This document shows positions 17,373 through 26,034 of a stretch of DNA of 51,257 nucleotides, in pieces (position 1 is the stretch's first letter; each line of letters begins with the position of its first letter). Position numbers and translations under genes: made by a program. The notes under the pieces are model-generated. The model searched no databases. It was not told where the DNA came from and saw only the letters and a list, made by a program, of their open reading frames with translations. The stretch comes from Candidatus Nomurabacteria bacterium (GTDB lineage: Bacteria; Patescibacteriota; Minisyncoccia; Phycocordibacterales; UBA9973), in the NCBI GenBank assembly GCA_943356675.1, contig CALRFQ010000005.1, positions 1-51,257 of the forward strand, read 5' to 3'.

Positions 17373-17807
17373 ACTGAAAAAATCTTAATACTTCTAGCTA
17401 CACCTAAGTATCGATATAAAGGTGTACCAGTTAATTGTTTTGGTATGACTGTTTTCAATGAATACAAAAAACAATCAGTAAAAAATACTTTCTCAAAATT
17501 AAACACAAGTAATTATATATCAAGATCGGAAGGTAATTATATGATTACTCCAAACGGAGAAAAGTATTTAAATAAAAGGAATAAATTTTTAAAAACATTT
17601 AATTCACCTTTTAAAAATAACTCAGAAAGAAATCTACTCGTTCTATTTGATATAACTGAGGGAAGAAAAATAGAGAGGGAATGGTTAAGGAGACACCTAA
17701 GAAAATTTGATTATCATATGATCCAAAGAAGTGTGTGGGTTGGACCTTCACCATTACCAAAGGAATTTATATCGTATATTAAAAAGTTAAACTTGAAGAT
17801 TCAATAA
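17364..17807 (+). CDS. wHTH plus Cas2-like/PaaX-C-like ferredoxin-fold protein; C-terminus possibly lost by frameshift
   Basis: NLLVLFDITEGRKIEREWLRRHLRKFDYHMIQRSVWVGPSPLPKEF matches the Cas2-like fold signature; N-terminal winged-helix-like region. Confidence 0.65.
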   Translation: MSITEKILILLATPKYRYKGVPVNCFGMTVFNEYKKQSVKNTFSKLNTSNYISRSEGNYMITPNGEKYLNKRNKFLKTFNSPFKNNSERNLLVLFDITEGRKIEREWLRRHLRKFDYHMIQRSVWVGPSPLPKEFISYIKKLNLKIQ

Positions 17808-17858
17808 AAACTTTCAAGCTGGCAAAACCATATACGATTAAGAGATAGTACTCATAGT

Positions 17859-17882
17859 AAGCGATAGCATACATTGAGTATA
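17859..17882. repeat. 24-bp imperfect direct repeat, right copy
   Basis: See 17349-17372; also flanked by the inverted words CATAGTA..TACTATG. Confidence 0.75.
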
Positions 17883-17907
17883 CTATGATGGAAACAAGGG
17901 AGGTAGA

Positions 17908-18681
17908 TTAAATTTCTTTTTCGAGGCGTTTGGCTTCGGCCCAAGCGAGCTCGTAGATCTTTTTCATTGCGTCGGCAATCTCACTACTTTCAATAATTAT
18001 TCCTAGCTTCTCACGCCATGATGCAATCATAACTTTGTTATCATAAATATTTATTTCAGGATGAAAGCCAAATGAATCTGGAACTATGACTGATTCACGC
18101 TTCTCTTCTTTATCTAGGCTTGCACGCTCTTGAGCCTCAGGTGAATTCGGAAAAATTGCGCGGATTGGTATTCCTTTCTTTGCACGGCGCTTATAATACT
18201 CTGGGAAATAGTGGGGAAGTGTCGGTTCTATATCCTCTACACTCGCATAAGCAAGAATCGTTTCATGAGAGCTTAAAGTATCTTCATACACTTTTTGTAA
18301 TCCATCTTTGCCTTCATAAAATTTAATCTTTGGGCGATTATCTTTATTGTGTAATGACACAAGCTCGGGGATAATTTCTTTCGCCTTTCTCAAGGCAGAA
18401 TTATATTCAGCAATCTTTTCTTCTAAGATCATTTCAATATTCTCTGGTGATTCTGCAGTGTATTCCTGCTTTGGCTCTTTACCAGAAGTGCGCACCAATT
18501 TTTTCAGCTCAAGTGATGCCAGCACGTGATAGGCAGTAGGGCGGTTAATTCCAGCTTTACGTGCAATCTGTGTTACCGTGCCTTTACCTAATTCGAGTAA
18601 TGCTAAATAGACTTCAATTTCCTTTTCAGAGAAGCCAATAGTAAGCAAATTTCTTTTAGTATCAAACTGAGTGTTTATCAT
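17908..18681 (-). CDS. TrmB family transcriptional regulator
   Basis: LLTIGFSEKEIEVYLALLELGKGTVTQIARKAGINRPTAYHVLASLELKKLV wHTH; C-terminal effector-like domain. Confidence 0.85.
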   Translation of the reverse strand: MINTQFDTKRNLLTIGFSEKEIEVYLALLELGKGTVTQIARKAGINRPTAYHVLASLELKKLVRTSGKEPKQEYTAESPENIEMILEEKIAEYNSALRKAKEIIPELVSLHNKDNRPKIKFYEGKDGLQKVYEDTLSSHETILAYASVEDIEPTLPHYFPEYYKRRAKKGIPIRAIFPNSPEAQERASLDKEEKRESVIVPDSFGFHPEINIYDNKVMIASWREKLGIIIESSEIADAMKKIYELAWAEAKRLEKEI

Positions 18682-18795
18682 AAATCCATTGTATTCTAAA
18701 AGCCATACTTTGTCAACCTATATCAACAAAATTTAAGTATAATACAAAATACCTTATTTTATATAGTTAAAATTATATCTTTTCGTTCTAAACAC

Positions 18796-18823
18796 TTGAC
18801 AATATGTTATATTTTGCTATAAT
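18796..18823 (+). promoter_or_regulatory. Sigma-70-type promoter of the radical SAM gene
   Basis: TTGACA (18796-18801), 16 nt spacer, TATAAT (18818-18823). Confidence 0.7.
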
Positions 18824-18848
18824 ATGTACAAATTAAATTATTTAAAAA

Positions 18849-20594
18849 TTGAAATCTAGGACAAACCATCCAAAAAATGCAAAGAAAACAATACAGGGTA
18901 TTGGAATACTTGCGATCATTATTCTAGTAATAATGAGTAGTCTACAATTCAGAACTATATCAGTTTTAGAATTTGATGAATACACTAACAACGCTGGGAG
19001 TATTAGCCCTAACTATTGGGTTTTACCAGACGGTAAACAAATTAAACTCCTTACTGGAGAAACAAGAACAATCGAAGGATTTGATTTCTGTGTAATGCAT
19101 GACTATCTAGATTTGGTAGGGATGCACAAATACATAGAGAGAAAACTACCAGCAAAGAAAGAAACAAGGATTAGCTTAAAATTATCAGAATTTACTAAGC
19201 CTGAAAAATTTATTTGTGGAACATTGCCATTCGCTCGACCAAAAAGAATCAGATTGATTCAACCATCCTATCCTTATGGTAAAAAGCAAACTTATTTAGG
19301 AGGAACATTGGTAACCGTAGCGTCACAACTTGAAGCCATTGGTTATGAAGTTGAAATTCTAGACATGAACATTAATGAGTTCTACTCTTTAGAATTGGAA
19401 AGGGGGCAATTTATTGGAATCACAATTTTGGGTGCACCTTACATACCAAAAGTTATTGTGTACGCAGAGGTACTTAAGCGCCAAGGGCATACTGTTTTAA
19501 TTGGTGGTCAAGGAATTGAAGGTTTTAGTAATGAACAATTTAAAAGTTTATTTGGTGAAACCGCAATTCAGATTACAAATGATAATGATTTACTAAGTGC
19601 TCTGGGAGAAAAAGATAATACACTTCCACATACATATGACGTTTCTTTAATAAATGTATTATCTAAAATAGATAAAAGACTATTAAAACATTATCTCTCT
19701 CATGAAATGACAATGGTAATGTCTCAAGGTTGTCACTTCAAGTGTGCTTTCTGCGCTGCAAGAAAAAGTAGGGTAGAACAGTTCAAATCAATTGTGTGTT
19801 TTGGAAAAGACATGCGGTTCCTCGCACAATCAGCAAAAGATTTCGAAATTAGTGAATTGAATTTCTATGCAACCTCTTTAGACTTTTTCCAAAACCCAAA
19901 AACTGTTTTTAAATATCTTGAACTTCTCAGAACTATCCAGCAAGAGACAGGAGTAAAATTTAAGATTCGTTGTTTAAGTTGCACTCCTTCATTCATTAAT
20001 GCTGTTCATTTGATAGGTGTAGAAAATTTTAAGCATCTGATGGTAAGTTCAGGATTATGGTGCGTTGGGCTCGGTATTGATGGAGGAGATCCGACAATAT
20101 GGAAAGCTCAGAAAAAAAACCAAAACAGTATCAGCAAAAACAAGGATTCACTTGATTTAGCAAGGGAAGTAGGAATTCGAGCAGAAATTCTTATGATCAT
20201 GGGATTCCCCCAGGACAATATTAAGACATTATTTAAATGTGTGAGGGATTCAATTCGATATGCATGGCACTGGCCTAATACAATGCTTCGCCCATATCTT
20301 GCAAAAGAATTTGTTCCAGGAAATGATAGTTGGAAATCTGGTGGACCAATAGTAAACAGTTTTATTTCTGACCCTAAAAAGTTTTATAACTTAGACTTTT
20401 GCGCGGTTGGATCTAAAACAACTCATCCTAGATTTTGGCACAGAATGTGGAGCAATGCTTCATACCTAACCATAATCGGAATTCTAACTCCATTTGGTAG
20501 ATGTGTAACATCACCACTACTTCCACAAGGAAACGACGGCTGGTATGGCAAGTTCGCAAAATGGTTCAATAAAATTGTTCCTTTTGATAGGTAG
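18849..20594 (+). CDS. Radical SAM protein with cobalamin-binding-like N-terminal domain (start uncertain; TTG)
   Basis: CHFKCAFC (CX3CX2C) cluster motif; RIRLIQPSYPYGKKQTYLGGTLVTVASQLEAIGYEVEILDMN resembles a B12-binding domain; N-terminal hydrophobic segment GIGILAIIILVIMSSL. Confidence 0.8.
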   Translation: MKSRTNHPKNAKKTIQGIGILAIIILVIMSSLQFRTISVLEFDEYTNNAGSISPNYWVLPDGKQIKLLTGETRTIEGFDFCVMHDYLDLVGMHKYIERKLPAKKETRISLKLSEFTKPEKFICGTLPFARPKRIRLIQPSYPYGKKQTYLGGTLVTVASQLEAIGYEVEILDMNINEFYSLELERGQFIGITILGAPYIPKVIVYAEVLKRQGHTVLIGGQGIEGFSNEQFKSLFGETAIQITNDNDLLSALGEKDNTLPHTYDVSLINVLSKIDKRLLKHYLSHEMTMVMSQGCHFKCAFCAARKSRVEQFKSIVCFGKDMRFLAQSAKDFEISELNFYATSLDFFQNPKTVFKYLELLRTIQQETGVKFKIRCLSCTPSFINAVHLIGVENFKHLMVSSGLWCVGLGIDGGDPTIWKAQKKNQNSISKNKDSLDLAREVGIRAEILMIMGFPQDNIKTLFKCVRDSIRYAWHWPNTMLRPYLAKEFVPGNDSWKSGGPIVNSFISDPKKFYNLDFCAVGSKTTHPRFWHRMWSNASYLTIIGILTPFGRCVTSPLLPQGNDGWYGKFAKWFNKIVPFDR

Positions 20595-20604
20595 TTCTAA
20601 AATT

Positions 20605-20634
20605 AAAAACCCCTCGACATGTCGAGGGGTTTTT
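20605..20634. terminator. Bidirectional terminator
   Basis: Perfect palindrome AAAAACCCCTCGACATGTCGAGGGGTTTTT. Confidence 0.85.
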
Positions 20635-20947
20635 ATCTTGGAGTGTGGGGAGCGGTTTCGGGAGTGATTAATTTGGGCTGAAGAGTTAGGGTCTCTTTTT
20701 TCTTGGCTTTCTTTTTCACGACTTTCTTCTTAACTACTGGCTTTTTCACCACGGGCTTCTTTACAGTATTCTGCGCTAGGACCACGGGCTTCTCTGGCAC
20801 TAGCACGATAGGTGCAACAGGTGGTGTAGAGATAAGTGCGCTATCTACTATCGGCTTTTCTTCTTTGGCTGAAAGTGCAAGAAAAGAGATTGGTATAGCG
20901 AGCGCTATAATAAATGAAGCTATAGAAATGTGACGAATTTTAATCAT
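20633..20947 (-). CDS. Hypothetical Lys/Pro/Val-rich exported protein (104 aa)
   Basis: N-terminal signal-like ISIASFIIALAIPISFLALSA; KKPVVKKPVVKKKVVKKKAKKK tail. Confidence 0.6.
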   Translation of the reverse strand: MIKIRHISIASFIIALAIPISFLALSAKEEKPIVDSALISTPPVAPIVLVPEKPVVLAQNTVKKPVVKKPVVKKKVVKKKAKKKETLTLQPKLITPETAPHTPR

Positions 20948-22163
20948 GGAAGTCGGATGATGTGTTATTTACCTTTAAATCTTTAAAAGGATTAACTCCA
21001 CCGCGACGCTCAATATGAAGATGAGGTCCAGTAGAGTGCCCTGTAGAACCCACATAACCGATAAGATCACCTTGTTTCACTGTACTTCCTTGAACTGCAG
21101 TCACCTTACTCATATGTCCATACAAGCTTTGTGAACCATCTGCAAAGTTCTCCACTACATAAAGTCCATATCCACCGTTGTATCCACTACCTTTTGCAAT
21201 AAGAATATCACCGTCTGCGACTGCATATATAGGAGTACCCTTTGGGGCAGCTAAGTCTACACCATTAGCACCGTGAAGCTTTTGAGAAATCCTTCCTGAT
21301 CCAGCTGGGAATGGCCAAATGAAACCTTTCACTATCTGACCTGTAGGCTGACCATCCTTTTCAGGAGTGTCATTTACTATCACTGGCTTTGGAGTAGGCT
21401 TCTTTACGATTACTGGCTTTTCGATGAGAGCTGACTTACTTACACCTACGAGTACTATAGTATTACCAGCCTTTATATCACTCGCTTTATCGAGCACATT
21501 GTATTCTAGGATATCTGCAACACTAATTTTGTATTTCTTTGAGATGCTTTCAGCTGTGTCACCATTCTTCACTATATATAGTGCACCACTAAGAGGGATA
21601 ATAATGAGTGAAGTGCCTGGTTTCGTAAGATCTGCCTTATTTATATCACTGTTTGCGTAGACTATAGCTTGCCTTGTTACATTGAAAGCCTTAGCAATTG
21701 ATTCTAGGGTATCACCCTGCTTTACTAGGTAAACGTTAATCTTTACAGAGGAGGAAGAATAGCCATCTTTTGATAGGTCGGCTTCTGTGCCCATAGGACC
21801 CACCTTAGATTCGATAGCCTCATCACCCACAATAGTTACTGTTGGCGTTTCACTCATATTTTTAAGGTCTGTAGTTAGTGAAGGCTCTAGTGCACTGCCT
21901 GTCTGCACATTGTGAGTCTGCTCTGAGACAGGACCTATAGTAGTTACCTCAGAAGCATCAGCTCCTGTGCCAAAAATATCACCTATAAACGAGAAAAAAC
22001 CGGCGTGGGTCGTGAAAGGGGTGAATACTAGCATTGACGCAAAAGAAAATACAAAACAAGCCTTTAGTACTTGGCCTTTATAAAATAAGGTTATTTTAGA
22101 TAAAACGGCATTTCGTGACTGAATTACGCTCGTTGTATCCTTTTTAGGATTTTTGTTACTCAT
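20940..22163 (-). CDS. Secreted peptidoglycan hydrolase: two LysM domains plus M23 metallopeptidase
   Basis: VYLVKQGDTLESIAKAFNV and LYIVKNGDTAESISKKYKI (LysM); HGANGVDLAAPKGTPIYAVADG, YGHMSK, GSTGHSTGPHLHIE (M23). Confidence 0.92.
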   Translation of the reverse strand: MSNKNPKKDTTSVIQSRNAVLSKITLFYKGQVLKACFVFSFASMLVFTPFTTHAGFFSFIGDIFGTGADASEVTTIGPVSEQTHNVQTGSALEPSLTTDLKNMSETPTVTIVGDEAIESKVGPMGTEADLSKDGYSSSSVKINVYLVKQGDTLESIAKAFNVTRQAIVYANSDINKADLTKPGTSLIIIPLSGALYIVKNGDTAESISKKYKISVADILEYNVLDKASDIKAGNTIVLVGVSKSALIEKPVIVKKPTPKPVIVNDTPEKDGQPTGQIVKGFIWPFPAGSGRISQKLHGANGVDLAAPKGTPIYAVADGDILIAKGSGYNGGYGLYVVENFADGSQSLYGHMSKVTAVQGSTVKQGDLIGYVGSTGHSTGPHLHIERRGGVNPFKDLKVNNTSSDFHD

Positions 22164-22348
22164 GGGTTTTGGGGATAGACAGAGAAGGCTGTGAGCTAAG
22201 GAAATGTGCTTATTTTACTGATTTATACAGGTTTGACCCCTGTATCTATATAGCGTACCGCAACTCCTAGGCCAAGTCAACCCAGAAAGTGGATACGGGG
22301 TGGATAAAGAAATTAGACGATTATAGCTATAGGTTGTATAATAAAAAT

Positions 22349-25300
22349 ATGAAAAATTCATTTGAACCTAAGAAAAAAAATGAGAAGCCTATAGGCCCGC
22401 TAAAGATTAAGGACTTATCTAAATTATCATATAATGAACTCAGAAAGTTGGGCTATAGTGTGGCAAATCCTGCCACTGACAAGGCAATGAAGGAGATCGT
22501 TAAGCTTAAAACTGAGGCCCTTGAAAAAAGCATTAAAAGTAAGAGGACCAAACAGCAAGTTTCTGTAAATGAGCCTCCGGCAGGACCCGCACCTGTTGTA
22601 AGTACACAAAATGCCAAAGTTGGTAAAGCGTACCGTATGGATGATAGTACTCCTACTTCGGCTACTCAAAAAGTAGATAGCAATACTGTCGTAACTTCAA
22701 ATGTAAATACCTCCGTACAAGAAACACCTGAAGCAAAAAATGAAAATATAGCAAACGAGGAGCAAAAAGCTTCCGACACGAAAGAGGAGGTGAAGAATGA
22801 AGAAAGTTTGTATAGTGATGAGTTTACAAAAAATATTCAAACAATTTATCTAACGGAAGAATCAAGATTAGAGAACCTAGGTGTGACAGGAAGAGCACTA
22901 GAGGTACGCCTTGCGGAATTCAAAAAAAGAACTCTTGAGCCAATGCTTGAAGCAGAACTAGAAAGAACTGGTAAGAAAATTGAAACTCAAGAAGAAAAGG
23001 AAGTTATAAATCCTGAACTGAAAGCTATGCACGACTCTATAGATAAATCTCGCGATGATTACATAAAAGGATTAGTAAAATTTCAAAAGCTAAATACTTT
23101 AAAAAGTAAAATAAGTGGGATGCTTGGTGGAAGCAATGAAAAGAAAAATGAAGCCGAGCAAGAAGTAAAAGACCTAAAAGAAAAATACGACCAGGCTCGC
23201 ATGGAATTAAATACAAAGTTGTATCGTGAGAGAAAGGCACAACTTGAAGAGAGTGGAATGTCTCACGGTAAAATTCAAACTGAGCTCGCAAACTTCAGAA
23301 TTGAGATGCTGAAGCAAATTTCTTTTGCTGAAATGGCACTCGTGAACGAGAAGAGGGCTGAACAGTTGCCAAAATCAAGATTGGCAATATTTAAAAATGC
23401 TTGGGATAATACTTTGAAATTCGTTGCAAAGCCTATAAGTATATACCAGAAGCTCGGTACAGACTGGGGAGAGTATCAGAAATACAATGTGGGACTCATC
23501 CCTATGGGTAAAGACAAAGATGGCAAGCAAAAGTACTACAGACTTGGCCAAGTATTAAGAACTGTAGCAATGTCTACAATGTTTAGCTATGCCGGAGCAG
23601 GAATGCTTGGTGTAAAACTTGCAAGAAGTATAGGAACCACCATCGGAGGTAGTGCGGCGATCGACAAGCTTGGTAAAAACATAACTGAAAAGAAATTAGA
23701 TTTTGCAAAACAGAAAGAAGAATTGGTAGGTCGGTTTAGCAGAGAAGAAATTAATCTTCCTGAATACGAGGCACAACTTCAAGCTATAGAGAAGGCAGAA
23801 AGAAAAGCAGAAAGAATGAATAATATGGCAAGTATTGCCGTCGCTGGCCTCATGGTGGAAGCAAACTTAGCTGGAGGAAGCGGTCATATGTTTGGTATTG
23901 ATACTCACACAGGATTTAATTTAGACAAAACTATAAGTGATAGCCTAAGTCATATTGGTTCTGGAGAAAACATGCACACAATGGAACAAGCGGGACACTT
24001 CGTAGACAATAGTAATGCAGAATTCAAACCAAAGATTTTCACAAACCCAAACGACAATACAAGTGTAGCATTTAGACCAAATATGCCTCAGCATCCAGAT
24101 ATGCCTAGTGAAAGCTTGGGTGAGAAATCTCAAGGCTGGCTTCATAAAATCGGTCAGTGGTTCAGTAAGACTGATAAGCACAGTATGAGCAATCCAAAAA
24201 TTTCTTTGGAAGATAAAAATATAAATACTGGTGGTAAAAGTATATTCGATAATCAAAACATTAAACCTGGCTATAAAAATATTTTTGACCAGTACAATAC
24301 CCCAGAAAATACTGCTCACGAAATTCCCAAGGAGGCAATAATAGATTCAAAGCACAATGTGGGTATTACTTACGCACTCAAATCACAAATTGAACTTAAG
24401 GGAGATGCATATGCACAAGAAGTAGCAAAAGCTATAGGCTACAATGGCGACACTCATAATCCAGAATTTTACAAAGCTCTTGGTGAGAAATTCGGCTACT
24501 TGGGAGAAGGTGGTGGTGTAGGAGTGCAAGCTGGAGCTGCTTACGAACTTGGCTTCGATAATAGTGGAAAATTATCAATCCAAGAATACGGAGTTGATGG
24601 CAAAGCTACAGAAATACACTATGTAGGTGATAACGGCAATGACCTAAATGGTGCAAATGAAAAGTATGAATATAAGTATTCAAATATTGTTCCAAAAAAT
24701 AATGAAGTTCTTGCATATAAAACTGATGAATTAAAAGATGTTGATTTCAAACCAGAAGTTAATCAAGTAGAAAGAGCGGAGATGCCTGAAGTAAATAATA
24801 CAGAAATATCAAATACCACTAGTGCTCAAAATCTGGAGAACGCGAACAACACAACAGATCCTTATGAACTTAAATCAAAAGATATTGAAGTAGGTAATAC
24901 AGAAAATACTACTGGTACAAAAGTAGATCCATATAATCTTGAATCTAAGGGAATAAGAGTGGGCACACATCCTACAGATCAAAATACTGGAGGGAACAAT
25001 ATTAATTCCTATTATGATCCGTACGGATTACAAGCTAAAGGTATACAAGTAGGTAATCATCCTACAGATAATGGAGGACCCCACCCTACAAGTAATGGCC
25101 CTCACCAAACAGGAAGAACCTTACCACACCCTACAAATAACACTCGAAGTGTTATAGATATCATTAATGAAAGAAGAATGGGTATCCCTCGTGGTGGTCA
25201 CGGAGGTGGTGCGCCACAAGATCAATATCCAAATGATACAGATAACCCAGACCAGAACTCCGGTAAGGTGCCTATAAATACTGAAGCAGGACAAATTCAA

Positions 25301-25618
25301 AGAATCAAAGTGAATAAAGCTGTGGATTACATATTTGGAGAGAACAGACCTTCAGGTAGACACATAGATGGATTAGAAACTAGAGAGTGGAATAAGATGA
25401 AAGATATGCCAATGCAAGACATAGAAGACAGGAAGCATTGGTTTCCACTTAATCAAAGAGATAATGCAGACCAAATAAAACACGTAGTAAATGCATCTGG
25501 AGTGAGCTACATGAGAGAAGATGGCACAAGCCTTACACTCAAAGAATACCTAGAAAAGATTGAGGCACAAAATAATAACAATGGTTACAATGCTACTAGG
25601 CACTGGTTAGAGCAATAA
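22349..25618 (+). CDS. Large hypothetical protein (~1089 aa), coiled-coil/charged with a membrane segment and short C-terminal repeats; start revised from 22289
   Basis: Internal ATG at 22349 lies 6 nt after TATAAT (22337-22342). Repeats DPYELKSKDIEVG, DPYNLESKGIRVG, DPYGLQAKGIQVG. Confidence 0.75.
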   Translation: MKNSFEPKKKNEKPIGPLKIKDLSKLSYNELRKLGYSVANPATDKAMKEIVKLKTEALEKSIKSKRTKQQVSVNEPPAGPAPVVSTQNAKVGKAYRMDDSTPTSATQKVDSNTVVTSNVNTSVQETPEAKNENIANEEQKASDTKEEVKNEESLYSDEFTKNIQTIYLTEESRLENLGVTGRALEVRLAEFKKRTLEPMLEAELERTGKKIETQEEKEVINPELKAMHDSIDKSRDDYIKGLVKFQKLNTLKSKISGMLGGSNEKKNEAEQEVKDLKEKYDQARMELNTKLYRERKAQLEESGMSHGKIQTELANFRIEMLKQISFAEMALVNEKRAEQLPKSRLAIFKNAWDNTLKFVAKPISIYQKLGTDWGEYQKYNVGLIPMGKDKDGKQKYYRLGQVLRTVAMSTMFSYAGAGMLGVKLARSIGTTIGGSAAIDKLGKNITEKKLDFAKQKEELVGRFSREEINLPEYEAQLQAIEKAERKAERMNNMASIAVAGLMVEANLAGGSGHMFGIDTHTGFNLDKTISDSLSHIGSGENMHTMEQAGHFVDNSNAEFKPKIFTNPNDNTSVAFRPNMPQHPDMPSESLGEKSQGWLHKIGQWFSKTDKHSMSNPKISLEDKNINTGGKSIFDNQNIKPGYKNIFDQYNTPENTAHEIPKEAIIDSKHNVGITYALKSQIELKGDAYAQEVAKAIGYNGDTHNPEFYKALGEKFGYLGEGGGVGVQAGAAYELGFDNSGKLSIQEYGVDGKATEIHYVGDNGNDLNGANEKYEYKYSNIVPKNNEVLAYKTDELKDVDFKPEVNQVERAEMPEVNNTEISNTTSAQNLENANNTTDPYELKSKDIEVGNTENTTGTKVDPYNLESKGIRVGTHPTDQNTGGNNINSYYDPYGLQAKGIQVGNHPTDNGGPHPTSNGPHQTGRTLPHPTNNTRSVIDIINERRMGIPRGGHGGGAPQDQYPNDTDNPDQNSGKVPINTEAGQIQRIKVNKAVDYIFGENRPSGRHIDGLETREWNKMKDMPMQDIEDRKHWFPLNQRDNADQIKHVVNASGVSYMREDGTSLTLKEYLEKIEAQNNNNGYNATRHWLEQ

Positions 25619-25652
25619 TTATAAAGTCGATAATAAATAAAAATTAAAATAT

Positions 25653-25967
25653 ATGGCTACAAATAAAAATATACATAAAGTTCTAATCAAGGTCCTAGGG
25701 GTGGAAGATGCGAGCCCTGAGAAACAGGATGAGTTAGTCGACTCTGTCGGTGCTGTAGTATACCAAGCAGTGATCGTGCGTGCGATGGAAGAAATGAGTG
25801 ACGAAGTTATAGACGAATTTGAAAAGCTTACAAATGGTGCACCTACTCCAGACTTAATCATTGAATTCTTTATGAAAAATATTCCAAACTTTGAGCAAAT
25901 GATGAAAGAAGAGGCAGAAAAAGTTCTAGGAGACGGAATTGTAATGATGAAAAATTTAGAAAAATAA
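25653..25967 (+). CDS. Small conserved-looking hypothetical protein (possibly DUF5663-like)
   Basis: 104-aa acidic helical protein with adjacent terminator; family assignment is from memory only. Confidence 0.5.
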   Translation: MATNKNIHKVLIKVLGVEDASPEKQDELVDSVGAVVYQAVIVRAMEEMSDEVIDEFEKLTNGAPTPDLIIEFFMKNIPNFEQMMKEEAEKVLGDGIVMMKNLEK

Positions 25968-25979
25968 ATTTATTATTCT

Positions 25980-26012
25980 AAAAAATACCACGATTAAAGT
26001 CGTGGTATTTTT
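25980..26012 (+). terminator. Rho-independent terminator
   Basis: AAAAATACCACGA ttaaag TCGTGGTATTTTTT. Confidence 0.8.
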
Positions 26013-26034
26013 TATGCTACAATAGGAAAACAAT

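Noticed and set aside
17364-17807. Active CRISPR adaptation module
   Set aside because: The Cas2-like fold is fused to a wHTH; no Cas1, effector or array is in the window. Regulatory (PaaX-like) function is more likely.
22225-22245. tRNA-like or att-like palindrome ATACAGGtttgacccCTGTAT
   Set aside because: Short stem without cloverleaf or CCA; no tRNA could be folded by eye.
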